Below are positions 25,944 through 32,738 of a stretch of DNA of 44,523 nt, in pieces. Each line of letters opens with the position of its first letter. Position 1 is the first letter of the stretch. The stretch is taken from positions 1 to 44,523 of the forward strand of contig CAYWOS010000015.1 of the NCBI GenBank assembly GCA_964459985.1, written 5' to 3'. The stretch comes from CAYWOS01 sp964459985. Its GTDB lineage: Bacteria > Bacillota > Clostridia > Christensenellales > Aristaeellaceae. Both the position numbers and the translations under genes were made by a program. The notes under the pieces are model-generated. The model worked only from the letters and a program-made list of their open reading frames with translations, was not told the DNA's origin and did no database searches.

Positions 25944-26894
25944 TCAGAACAGCGCGCTGTCCGATTCCACCCTGCGCACCAGCGCGTTGGCGGAAATGAC
26001 GCACAGGAAGCCGACGATGGCCTGGAAGAAGCCCGCCGCCGAGGCGCGGCCGAGGTTGTTGTCCTCGAGCAAGCCCCGGTACACATAGGTGTCCAGCGTG
26101 CTGGTGGTGTTGTACAGCATGCCCGAGTTCATGGGCACCTGATAGAACAGCCCGAAATCGGAGGTGAAGATATGCCCGATGGAAAACAGCGTCATGGTGA
26201 TGATCACGTGCTTGAGGAGCGGCAGGGTGATCCTGAAAATGCACTGCATCGTCGTCGCGCCGTCCACCACCGCCGCCTCGTAATAGGTCTGATCGAAGCC
26301 CACCAGCGTGGCGTAGTACAGGATGCTGCTGTACCCGAAGGATTTCCACAGGTGCACGCAGGTCAGGATGACCGGCCAGTGCTGATCCTCGGTGTACCAT
26401 GAAACCGGCGCGATGCCCAGCGGCTGCAGGATGGATTTGTTGATCATGCCGTACTCGCCGCCGAACAGCGCGTAGACGATGTAGGTGATGATGACATAGC
26501 TGAGCAGATGCGGGATGAGGATGAGCGTCTGGAATGTCTGCTGGAGCTTTTTCCTCCTGACCTCGTTGAGCAGGACGGCGACCGTCACCGCCGCCACCGT
26601 GCCCAGCACCATGAACACAAGGTTGTAGTGCACGGTGTTTCGCACCAGCAGCGTCAGATCGTTGCTGTTGACGAGGAAGGTGAAGTTTTTCAGCCCGCAC
26701 CACGGACTGCCCCAGATCCCCTTGGTGTACTTGTACTTCTGGAACGCCATCATGATGCCGGGCATCGGCAGATAGTTATTGATGATGAAATACGCGAATC
26801 CCGGCAGCATCATCAGATACAGAGGGATGAATCGCGCCGCCTTGCTCATTCGCCTCTTGAGCGGCAAGGGACGGGCCTGATTGATTACGGACAC
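25944..26894 (-). CDS. CUT1 ABC transporter permease (LplB/YteP type)
   Basis: This is a 316-residue permease with six membrane segments. Landmarks are PLYLMMLPGFAYFIINNYLPM near the N terminus (read in parts), MAFQKYKYTKGIWGSPW, GLKNFTFL and the EAA loop EAAVVDGATTMQCIF. The pattern YLPMPGIMMAFQ is typical of LplB/YteP proteins. I prefer GTG 26894 because AAAGAGG lies about seven bases upstream; the GTG at 26903 directly abuts that ribosome site. It lies 23 bases after the upstream esterase stop, so it is part of operon D. Confidence 0.92.
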   Translation of the reverse strand: MSVINQARPLPLKRRMSKAARFIPLYLMMLPGFAYFIINNYLPMPGIMMAFQKYKYTKGIWGSPWCGLKNFTFLVNSNDLTLLVRNTVHYNLVFMVLGTVAAVTVAVLLNEVRRKKLQQTFQTLILIPHLLSYVIITYIVYALFGGEYGMINKSILQPLGIAPVSWYTEDQHWPVILTCVHLWKSFGYSSILYYATLVGFDQTYYEAAVVDGATTMQCIFRITLPLLKHVIITMTLFSIGHIFTSDFGLFYQVPMNSGMLYNTTSTLDTYVYRGLLEDNNLGRASAAGFFQAIVGFLCVISANALVRRVESDSALF

Positions 26895-26917
26895 CTGTCT
26901 CACCTCTTTATCCGGCG

Positions 26918-28498
26918 TTATTCCGCAGCCTTATGCGTGTTCAGGTACGCGTCGATCAGCACGCGCATCAATTCGGACGGCGGGTTGTCCCGCACGGCGG
27001 CTTCGTCGCCGAACGCCATCCGGACAGGTTTTTCGGGCGTCGTTTTCTCCCAGTCCGGGAGCGCGAGTCCGTCCGTGCCCCGGCCGTTCGGGCTGCCGGA
27101 CCACATGAATTTCGCCCAGCAGTCGCACATTTTGCGCGCGATGTCGTAATGCTTGCCGACGAAGGGCCGCCAGCAGTTCGCCAGCGTTTCGAAGTAGAAC
27201 CACAGATCGGACGAATGATATGCGCCGGGATGATCCCAGCCGGGAATCTCGCCGGAGAACTGCGCCGCCCAGATGGGGTTTTTGTCGCGCAGGATGGCGC
27301 TCATGCAGTGGATCGCCAGATCGATGCCCGATATCGCGCCCTTTTCCTTGATGCTCTGCGCGTCGTCCGCGCCGTCAAAGGCGCGCATGAAGGCGTCCGC
27401 GTCGACGCCGGGAAGCTGTTCGGCAAGCGCGCGCAGCGAGGCGGAATCCTCGACGCCGCGCGGGGACATGATCATTTCGGTATTGGTCGAGGACACGAAA
27501 AGCGGGCACTCCACGTGATCCTTCTGCAGGAACCAGTCGTTCGCCGCCGCCTTGCAGTACGCGCCGTCCACGCAGTTGCCGAACGTGAAGGGCGGATACT
27601 TGCCCTCGATGTAGGCGTTGAGGATCGTCCGGGCGTCGATCTTCCGCGCCTCCGCGATCGTCTCCGCGCCCAGCTTTTTGAGGAACGCGGCGCCGTTTTC
27701 CTGCGCGCCCGCCAGATCGGAGCGGAAGAAGGAGCGGACGGAATACGCCGGGAAGAAAATGCCGCTCGTCAGGATCGCCTTTTGGAACAATCCCCTGTTG
27801 TCGGGATTGGCGAGATGCGCGCAGACGGCGGTGCCGCCGGAGGACTGCCCGCCGATGGTGATGTTTTCTGGATTGCCGCCGAACGCCGCGATGTTGCGCT
27901 TGACCCATTTGATCGCGAACTGCTGATCCAGCAGGCCGAAGTTCGCCGGCGCGTCGGGCGCTTCCCGAACCAGATCGGGATGCGTCAGGAAGCCGAACAC
28001 GTTCAGGCGGTAGTTGACGGTCACGACCACGATGCCGCGCCGCGAAAGCCGCTCGCCCCCGTGCGTCATTTCGGTGGTGTTGCCCACCTGCAGACCGCCG
28101 CCAAAAAACCACACCAGCACGGGCAGGTTGCCGGGCGCGGGCACCGGCTCGTCCTCGGTCTCGCGGAACTGCTCGCCCACGCCGATGGGATGTCCCTCCA
28201 CGGGCGTCCAGATATTCAGGTACAGACAGTCCTCGCTCATGGGCAGCTCGAAATCGACCGCCCATTCCCGATGGAAAAAGTTCTGGCGTCCGGGCTTGCC
28301 CACGTCCTGCATGCTGATGGGGGCGAATTCGTAGGCGTGCAGATCGCCCTCCCAGTCCTGACAGGGCTGCGGCGCGCGCCAGCGGTTATCCCCCACCGGC
28401 GGCGCGGCGAAGGGGATTCCCTTAAACGACGTAATGCGCGCGTCGGTTCCCGGCAGTCCGCGAACCCATCCGTTTTCCGTCCGAATGCGTCGATTCAT
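26918..28498 (-). CDS. Carboxylesterase type B (para-nitrobenzyl-esterase-like) 2
   Basis: This 526-residue cytoplasmic alpha/beta hydrolase is the first gene of operon D. The triad is Ser219 in GGQSSGG, Glu341 in SSTNTEMIM and His428 in GAYHSSDLWFYF. Landmarks FKGIPFAAPPVGDNRWRAPQP (read in parts), SEDCLYLNIW and VTVNYRLNVFGFL match the other esterase, from which it differs by an insertion near residues 101-124. The oxyanion region is FFGGGLQVGN, again Phe for His. ATG 28498 is spaced seven bases from GGAGG; an in-frame ATG at 28504 is too close. Two paralogous esterases in one operon suggest a substrate with more than one ester group, or two related substrates. Confidence 0.92.
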   Translation of the reverse strand: MNRRIRTENGWVRGLPGTDARITSFKGIPFAAPPVGDNRWRAPQPCQDWEGDLHAYEFAPISMQDVGKPGRQNFFHREWAVDFELPMSEDCLYLNIWTPVEGHPIGVGEQFRETEDEPVPAPGNLPVLVWFFGGGLQVGNTTEMTHGGERLSRRGIVVVTVNYRLNVFGFLTHPDLVREAPDAPANFGLLDQQFAIKWVKRNIAAFGGNPENITIGGQSSGGTAVCAHLANPDNRGLFQKAILTSGIFFPAYSVRSFFRSDLAGAQENGAAFLKKLGAETIAEARKIDARTILNAYIEGKYPPFTFGNCVDGAYCKAAANDWFLQKDHVECPLFVSSTNTEMIMSPRGVEDSASLRALAEQLPGVDADAFMRAFDGADDAQSIKEKGAISGIDLAIHCMSAILRDKNPIWAAQFSGEIPGWDHPGAYHSSDLWFYFETLANCWRPFVGKHYDIARKMCDCWAKFMWSGSPNGRGTDGLALPDWEKTTPEKPVRMAFGDEAAVRDNPPSELMRVLIDAYLNTHKAAE

Positions 28499-28557
28499 GT
28501 GCATACCTCCGCGTGTTGATCGGGTGTTCCGTCGGGGCAAAGCCCCGTCCATCGTTA

Positions 28558-28575
28558 TGCAAAAACGTTTCTGCA
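28558..28575. promoter_or_regulatory. Probable LacI-type operator of operon D
   Basis: An 18-bp near-perfect palindrome, TGCAAAAACGTTTCTGCA, has a central CG like most LacI-family operators and one mismatched pair. It lies just downstream of the operon D start site (about +7 to +24), a repressing position. The divergent LacI gene at 28901 is the obvious candidate regulator. Confidence 0.7.
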
Positions 28576-28588
28576 ATTCGACGCACGC

Positions 28589-28617
28589 ATTATAGCGCAT
28601 ATTAATGCGCCTGTCAA
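28589..28617 (-). promoter_or_regulatory. Operon D promoter with palindromic spacer
   Basis: On the minus strand TTGACA (28612-28617) and TATAAT (28589-28594) are both perfect and 17 bases apart. The spacer itself contains a palindrome with GCGCAT and ATGCGC arms around TAAT. A GGGGC-AAA-GCCCC hairpin lies in the leader at 28534-28546. Confidence 0.88.
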
Positions 28618-28800
28618 CAACAAAAACCACATTTTTGTCGCTTTTTATGTCGTTTACGGTCATATCAAAGACACTTTATCCCGGTATCGTGTCAAAAGCG
28701 CGCCACGGTCGTCAGCGCGTCCCGGCGCGCAAACAGACGTCATACTTGTCAGAAATTGCCTGATCCTCCCGTTTTCCATGCAAAACATTTTTGCTTTTTC

Positions 28801-28829
28801 TTGACAGGCGGGCGGCGACGTGGTATAAA
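28801..28829 (+). promoter_or_regulatory. Promoter of the divergent LacI gene
   Basis: TTGACA (28801-28806) and TATAAA (28824-28829) are 17 bases apart. Immediately upstream, 28780-28794 is an imperfect dyad (GCAAAA, three bases, TTTTGC) that shares half-site letters with the operator at 28558, a possible autoregulatory site. The start site would be near 28836. Confidence 0.75.
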
Positions 28830-28900
28830 GAAATGAATCGCCCATGATGCGGCGAGGAACGCGAGGAAAACCGATCGCGCGAAAGGCGGCGAATGGCGCT

Positions 28901-29926
28901 ATGGCGCAAAAGAAAGTCGGTATCCGGCAGATCGCCGAGTTGTCCGGCATGAGCATCGGCAACGTTTCCATGGTCCTCAACGGCCGCGGCGACGAGGCGC
29001 GTATCAGCAAGGCCAGCCAAGACCGTATTTTCGACGCCGCGCGGCAGCTCCAATACAAGCCCAACACCTACGCCAAGCGCCTCCGCATGCAGGTGGGCAG
29101 CCGGCTGTCGGTCGCCGTATTTTTCGCCCCGGCGCGCAACGTCGCCGTCGTGGGCAGCTTTTTCGCGGGCATCCATGATCTGTGGGAGGACGAGGAAGAT
29201 ATCGCCAAACGGCCGGAAATCGTGCTGCACCCCTACACGCAGGGGCGGCTCAAGGAAATGGACGATCTGCTGCGTCATTCCTTCTACGACGGTTTCATCT
29301 TCATGGGCATGTCCTCGGAGGATCACGAGTACCTCGAAACGCTGGATATCCCCTCGCCGATCGTGCTGTTCAACCGTGTATCGTCGCGCCATCATTACGT
29401 ATTTACCGATAACGCCCGCATCGGGCGCATCGCCGCGCGCGTGTTCGCCGCGAGGGGGTTTCAAAGCCCGTACCTCGTCACCGGGCAAACGCCCTCCGCC
29501 GCCGGCTGCGAGCGCCGCTTCGGATTCGTGGACGAATGCCGCATCCTGCATATGCCCCTGCCCGAGGAACATATCCTCCGCGTCAACGTGCGCAACAACG
29601 GCGGCCGCGAGGCGGCGCAACTGATCCCGCAGGAGGGCGACGCGCCCGACGCGCTGTTCCTCTCCGAGGGCAACATGGGGTTCAGCACGCTGCACGGCCT
29701 GTTGCAGCGCGGTTTCCGCATCCCGCAGGATTTGAGCCTGCTGTGCTACAGCAGCGGCGTATATGATGAATACACCATTCCCTCCCTTTCCTCCATCGTC
29801 ATTCCGATGGAGGCCATGAGCCGCGACTGCATGCAGCTTTTGTTCGACGCCATCGATCATCCCGAAAGCGGACAGACGCACGTGACGCACAGCCCCATCC
29901 TGACCATCCGCGAAAGCATCCGATAA
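28901..29926 (+). CDS. LacI-family transcriptional regulator (operon D)
   Basis: This is a 341-residue regulator. The helix-turn-helix is GIRQIAELSGMSIGNVSMVLNG, followed by a hinge region KPNTYAKRLRMQVG and a sensor domain that is less typical than usual (VAVFFAPARNVAVVGSFFAGI; YDGFIFMGMSSED; SLLCYSSGVYDEYTIPSLSSIVIP). I start it at ATG 28901 because the HTH begins a few residues later and the predicted transcript starts near 28836; an in-frame ATG pair at 28844 would give a 19-residue basic extension. The ribosome site (GAAAGG, 28881-28886) is rather distant. Divergent to operon D and probably its repressor through the palindrome at 28558. Confidence 0.9.
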   Translation: MAQKKVGIRQIAELSGMSIGNVSMVLNGRGDEARISKASQDRIFDAARQLQYKPNTYAKRLRMQVGSRLSVAVFFAPARNVAVVGSFFAGIHDLWEDEEDIAKRPEIVLHPYTQGRLKEMDDLLRHSFYDGFIFMGMSSEDHEYLETLDIPSPIVLFNRVSSRHHYVFTDNARIGRIAARVFAARGFQSPYLVTGQTPSAAGCERRFGFVDECRILHMPLPEEHILRVNVRNNGGREAAQLIPQEGDAPDALFLSEGNMGFSTLHGLLQRGFRIPQDLSLLCYSSGVYDEYTIPSLSSIVIPMEAMSRDCMQLLFDAIDHPESGQTHVTHSPILTIRESIR

Positions 29927-29936
29927 TCCCGCGCAG

Positions 29937-29993
29937 GCTCGCGAAGGGCGCGTCCGCTCGCAAAGGGCGCGTTAGCTCGCGAAGGGCGCGTTT
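29937..29993. repeat. 19-bp tandem repeat, three copies
   Basis: Three copies of a 19-bp unit (GCTCGCGAAGGGCGCG plus three variable bases) run head to tail at 29937-29955, 29956-29974 and 29975-29993. The middle copy has one A for G. They fill the gap between the convergent LacI and amidohydrolase genes. No function is evident. Confidence 0.8.
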
Positions 29994-30000
29994 GCGGCGC

Positions 30001-30741
30001 TCATTCGCGCGATATTTGTCTGATAACGGCCGTCAGATCGCGCCGGACCGTCTCGTACGCGCCCGTCTTTTCCGCCGTGCCTTCCTTCATGTACAGGCGG
30101 CGGTTGACCTCGATCATCACGCCCTGCACGCGCCGCTCGCGCCGATAGTACGCCATGGGAATCAGGCAGCCCGAAAACGGCCGATCAACGGCGACGGTAT
30201 ACCCGAGCGCTGAAAACAATCCGGCGCAGGCGCGCGTCAGCGAAGGCGGCGTATGAAACGGATCGGTTCCGATACAGATGTCGGGGCGCGCGCCGCCCGC
30301 CGTTTCATACGGCAGGCGGACGGATGAAAAAGAGTGCGCGTCCACGATGAGCGCCGCGCCTTGATCGTTCAGCGCGCGGCGGGTCATGGCGGTCAGGCGC
30401 GCGTGATGCCGATCATACCATGTCTTGAGGATTTCGCGGCAATGGTCGGGCGTTACGGTTTTCAGGGGCGTTTGATCCGACGCGCGCTCATAACACACCC
30501 ACATGCCGCGCGCCGTCATGCATTCCATGGCCGGATCGCGGAAGCGCTCGACGTCGCACAAAAGCCGGCTGACGGGAAACGTCAGGCACGTTCCGCAATC
30601 CGAAAACAAATCGTCCGTATACCAGTCCGTCATCCGCAGAAGCTCGTCGCGCAGCGCCGCGCCCCGGATCAGAAACAGGGGCAGATAGCTGTCCGGAATG
30701 ATCGTACTGCTGTGCGGAATGTGAATCAACGCCGTTTTCAT
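30001..30741 (-). CDS. N-formylglutamate amidohydrolase-family protein
   Basis: This is a 246-residue cytoplasmic protein of the FGase family (PF05013-like), zinc-dependent amidases related to HutG. Landmarks are LIHIPHSST at the N terminus, FPVSRLLCDVERF near residue 57, LIVDAHSFSS near residue 135 and GVMIEVNRRLYM near residue 215; His and Glu residues in these motifs are probable metal or catalytic ligands. ATG 30741 has GAAAGGA upstream with a normal gap; the in-frame ATG at 30750 overlaps that site. No histidine-utilisation genes are near. It is a one-gene unit preceded by a SAM-clan riboswitch and terminator, so it is predicted to be made when S-adenosylmethionine is low. This suggests a substrate linked to methionine, such as an N-formyl or N-acyl methionine, rather than N-formylglutamate (inference). 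Confidence 0.85.
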   Translation of the reverse strand: MKTALIHIPHSSTIIPDSYLPLFLIRGAALRDELLRMTDWYTDDLFSDCGTCLTFPVSRLLCDVERFRDPAMECMTARGMWVCYERASDQTPLKTVTPDHCREILKTWYDRHHARLTAMTRRALNDQGAALIVDAHSFSSVRLPYETAGGARPDICIGTDPFHTPPSLTRACAGLFSALGYTVAVDRPFSGCLIPMAYYRRERRVQGVMIEVNRRLYMKEGTAEKTGAYETVRRDLTAVIRQISRE

Positions 30742-30765
30742 GGTCGTCATCCTTTCACGCCCATG

Positions 30766-30792
30766 AAAAAACCCTATCGTTCCGACAGGGTT
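30766..30792 (-). terminator. Riboswitch terminator ahead of amidohydrolase gene
   Basis: On the minus strand AACCCTGTCG (complement of 30783-30792) pairs with CGATAGGGTT (complement of 30770-30779), including one G-T wobble, around a GAA loop, followed by TTTTTT minus-strand tract (30766-30771). It lies 25 bases before the start codon. Its 5' arm can instead pair with the aptamer's P1 3' strand. Confidence 0.9.
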
Positions 30793-30818
30793 TGAACCGC
30801 GCTTCCGCGCCGGGAAAT

Positions 30819-30901
30819 CCTATCGATCAAGCTTTGGCACCTTACCTTGCGGCAGGTTGTCGTGCGGTCATCGAGCTTGTCTCTCGCGCACTCTTCATAG
30901 G
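30819..30901 (-). ncRNA. SAM-clan riboswitch aptamer (SAM-I/SAM-IV-like, P4 absent)
   Basis: The minus strand reads P1 CCTAT, then AAGAG, a P2 arm GTGCG/CGCAC with GAG-AGACAAG-CTC and GATGA (kink-turn-like), CAACC, a short P3 extension TGCC-GCAA-GGTA, AAGGTGCC, and P1 closing with ATAGG. These match the SAM-I core (AAGAG, GAGGGAC..CCCGAUGA, GCAACC, AAGGUGCUAA). The P2-loop CAAGC is complementary to GCTTG in J3/4, the canonical pseudoknot. P4 is missing, as in SAM-I/IV variants. The P1 3' strand (CGATAGGATTT, 30815-30825) can pair with AAACCCTGTCG of the terminator, so SAM binding should favour termination: an OFF switch. Confidence 0.85.
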
Positions 30902-30922
30902 CGTATTTAGTTGGTTCAAATG

Positions 30923-30980
30923 CGGGATGGCTGCCCGAGACGAACGCCCCTCGCCGGAGGCGCGTTTGCCCGGCATCCCG
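30923..30980 (-). other. Structured 5' leader hairpin upstream of the aptamer
   Basis: CGGGATG (30923-30929) pairs with CATCCCG (30974-30980); inside, AACGC/GCGTT (30943-30947/30962-30966) and CCTC/GAGG (30949-30952/30957-30960) form an upper stem around a large asymmetric internal loop. The predicted transcript starts at about 30980, so the hairpin sits at the very 5' end. It may stabilise the RNA or be a second structured element. Confidence 0.55.
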
Positions 30981-30986
30981 GACAGA

Positions 30987-31015
30987 ATCATACCATATCG
31001 AGCCGTCCCTGTCAA
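30987..31015 (-). promoter_or_regulatory. Promoter of riboswitch-amidohydrolase unit
   Basis: On the minus strand TTGACA (31010-31015) and TATGAT (30987-30992) are 17 bases apart. The expected start near 30980 gives a leader of about 240 bases that holds the 5' hairpin, aptamer and terminator. Confidence 0.85.
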
Positions 31016-31029
31016 ATCGAGCCGCCGCG

Positions 31030-31074
31030 AAAGCAAAGGACGATCGTCAAACCCCGCAAAAGCAAAGGACGATC
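31030..31074. repeat. Exact 16-bp direct repeat (two copies, 29-bp period)
   Basis: AAAGCAAAGGACGATC occurs at 31030-31045 and again at 31059-31074. It lies just upstream of the riboswitch promoter's -35 box and about 120 bases upstream of the plus-strand SBP promoter. It could be a regulator site or a chance small duplication. The rest of 31075-31190 shows no gene. Confidence 0.6.
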
Positions 31075-31192
31075 ATCGCGCCGCACGCCCGGCAGGCGCG
31101 TCCCGCATTCAGCAAGCCGCCATGCCGTCGATGATTCCATATTCGTTGTTTTCGCCCGACGCCGCGCCGCGCGACGCCGCGAAATTTATACA

Positions 31193-31221
31193 TTGACAAA
31201 ATGGGCGCGGACATCTATAAT
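31193..31221 (+). promoter_or_regulatory. Promoter of operon F1 (full consensus)
   Basis: TTGACA (31193-31198) and TATAAT (31216-31221) are perfect and 17 bases apart. The start site is expected near 31228, so the adjacent palindromic operator covers about +2 to +17. Confidence 0.9.
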
Positions 31222-31229
31222 AGGACCAT

Positions 31230-31245
31230 AGTTTAGCGCTAAACT
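31230..31245. promoter_or_regulatory. LacI-type operator, copy 1 of 3
   Basis: AGTTTAGCGCTAAACT is a perfect 16-bp palindrome immediately downstream of the operon F1 promoter. The same core (TTTAGCGCTAAA) recurs at 39108-39131 and 39255-39268. A bound repressor here would block initiation. The LacI gene at 36949 is the likely owner. Confidence 0.88.
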
Positions 31246-31284
31246 CCCGCTCGAACGGCGCGGAATTTTCAAGGAGGTCTGGAC

Positions 31285-32718
31285 ATGAACAGGATCGTCA
31301 AACTGGTTTCGCTGCTCCTTGCCGCCGGTATGCTGCTCGTCGCGGCGCCCTGCGGCACGGCGGAAGGCGACGGCGTGATCGACGCCGAGCTGACCTGCGT
31401 GATCACGCTGGGCAACTGGCCGCCCGATACGGCCGCGCCGGCGGAAAAGGCGCTGTTTGAGGGCTATCAGGCGACCATGGCGAAGCAGTATCCCAACGTC
31501 ACACTGGTGCCGGACTACTACTCCTACACGCTCAGCAACTATGTGCCCATGGCGAAGGGCGGCACCGCGCCGAGCATCTTCCAGCCGCCGTTCACCGATC
31601 CGCAGCTGCTGATCAGCCAGCAGCTCGTGGGCGACGTGACCGAGGCGCTCAAAGCCTTCGGCGTGCTGGACAAATTCAGCCCGTCCTATATCGAGATGCT
31701 GGCGGACGGGGACGGCCGGATCTACGGTTTGCCCCGCGAGGGCTACGTGCTGGGCATGCATCTGAACGTCGAGCTGTTCCGTCAGGCGGGGCTCATGACC
31801 GAGGACGGGCTGCCGATGTATCCCAAAACGCTCACGGAGCTGGCGGAATACGGGCAGATCATCAAGGAAAAAACGGGCAAGGCGGGGCTTGTCTTCCCCG
31901 CGAGCGAAACCTACGGCGGCTGGCTGTTCACCAACATCGCGTGGAACTTCGGCTGCGAGGGCGAGAAGGCGCTGGAATATCAGGACGAGGACGGGCGCTG
32001 GGTATGCAACTTTACCTCGCCCGAATGCGTCGCCGCCATGGAATACATGCGCGATCTGCGCTGGAAGTACGATATCCTGAACGCCGACGCCACCACCACC
32101 GACTGGGCGGGCGCGCACTCGCTGCTGGGTACGGGCGAGGCGGCGATGAATTTCGCGGCGGACGACTCGGTGGATCAGCCCACCTCCAACAAAGGGCTTC
32201 CGGTCGGCGATCTTTCGCTGATTCCCTTCCCGGCGGGCGACGCGGGCCGCTACGCGCTGGCGGGCGGCACCTGCTACATGTTCGCGCCCAATATCACCGG
32301 GGATCAGGCGGTCGCCCTGATGGGCTACCTGCGCATTCTGGGCAAGCTGCCCTTCCTTGACGACGACATCATCGCCGGCATGCGCGCCGACTACGCCGCC
32401 AAGCGGGATCGCGGCGCGCCCGTGCTGCCCGCCATCAGCGCGTGGAACGACGAGGCGTACAACGCCGCCAAGCAGGCGGTTATCGACGAATACTGCAACG
32501 TGGACATGCGCCTGTACAATGACTTCTTTAATTCCATTTCAGAAGGCACCATCACGCTCAAATCCGAGGAGCCGGTGTTCGCCCAGCAATTGTACCGCGA
32601 GCTGACCGCCGTCATCCAGCGCGTCATCACGCGCGAGGGCGCCGATGTGACCAAGGCGCTCCAGAAGGCGCAGGACGCTTTCCAAGAATATTTAGACGAC
32701 GAGATCAACGATTTCTGA
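31285..32718 (+). CDS. Sugar ABC transporter substrate-binding protein (CUT1, operon F1)
   Basis: This 477-residue secreted protein opens with a signal peptide (MNRIVKLVSLLLAAGMLLVAA) followed by PCGTAEGD. The Cys is preceded by Ala-Pro, which does not satisfy the lipobox, so anchoring is unclear. Typical binding-protein features are TLVPDYYSYTLSNYVPMAKGG, DKFSPSYIEMLADGDGRIYGLPREGYVLG (in parts) and the hinge segment PLPM-type MYPKTLTELAEYGQ. AAGGAGG lies eight bases before ATG 31285. It is the first gene of an operon with two permeases and a GH65 phosphorylase, under the palindromic operator at 31230. The ligand is probably an alpha-linked disaccharide or oligosaccharide, judged from the GH65 neighbour. 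Confidence 0.92.
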   Translation: MNRIVKLVSLLLAAGMLLVAAPCGTAEGDGVIDAELTCVITLGNWPPDTAAPAEKALFEGYQATMAKQYPNVTLVPDYYSYTLSNYVPMAKGGTAPSIFQPPFTDPQLLISQQLVGDVTEALKAFGVLDKFSPSYIEMLADGDGRIYGLPREGYVLGMHLNVELFRQAGLMTEDGLPMYPKTLTELAEYGQIIKEKTGKAGLVFPASETYGGWLFTNIAWNFGCEGEKALEYQDEDGRWVCNFTSPECVAAMEYMRDLRWKYDILNADATTTDWAGAHSLLGTGEAAMNFAADDSVDQPTSNKGLPVGDLSLIPFPAGDAGRYALAGGTCYMFAPNITGDQAVALMGYLRILGKLPFLDDDIIAGMRADYAAKRDRGAPVLPAISAWNDEAYNAAKQAVIDEYCNVDMRLYNDFFNSISEGTITLKSEEPVFAQQLYRELTAVIQRVITREGADVTKALQKAQDAFQEYLDDEINDF

Positions 32719-32738
32719 TCGGACGCGGCGCGCGTAGG

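Noticed and set aside
30760..30902. T-box or other amino-acid leader for the amidohydrolase gene
   Set aside because: No AGGGTGG T-box core or specifier arrangement; the SAM-I core elements and pseudoknot fit instead.
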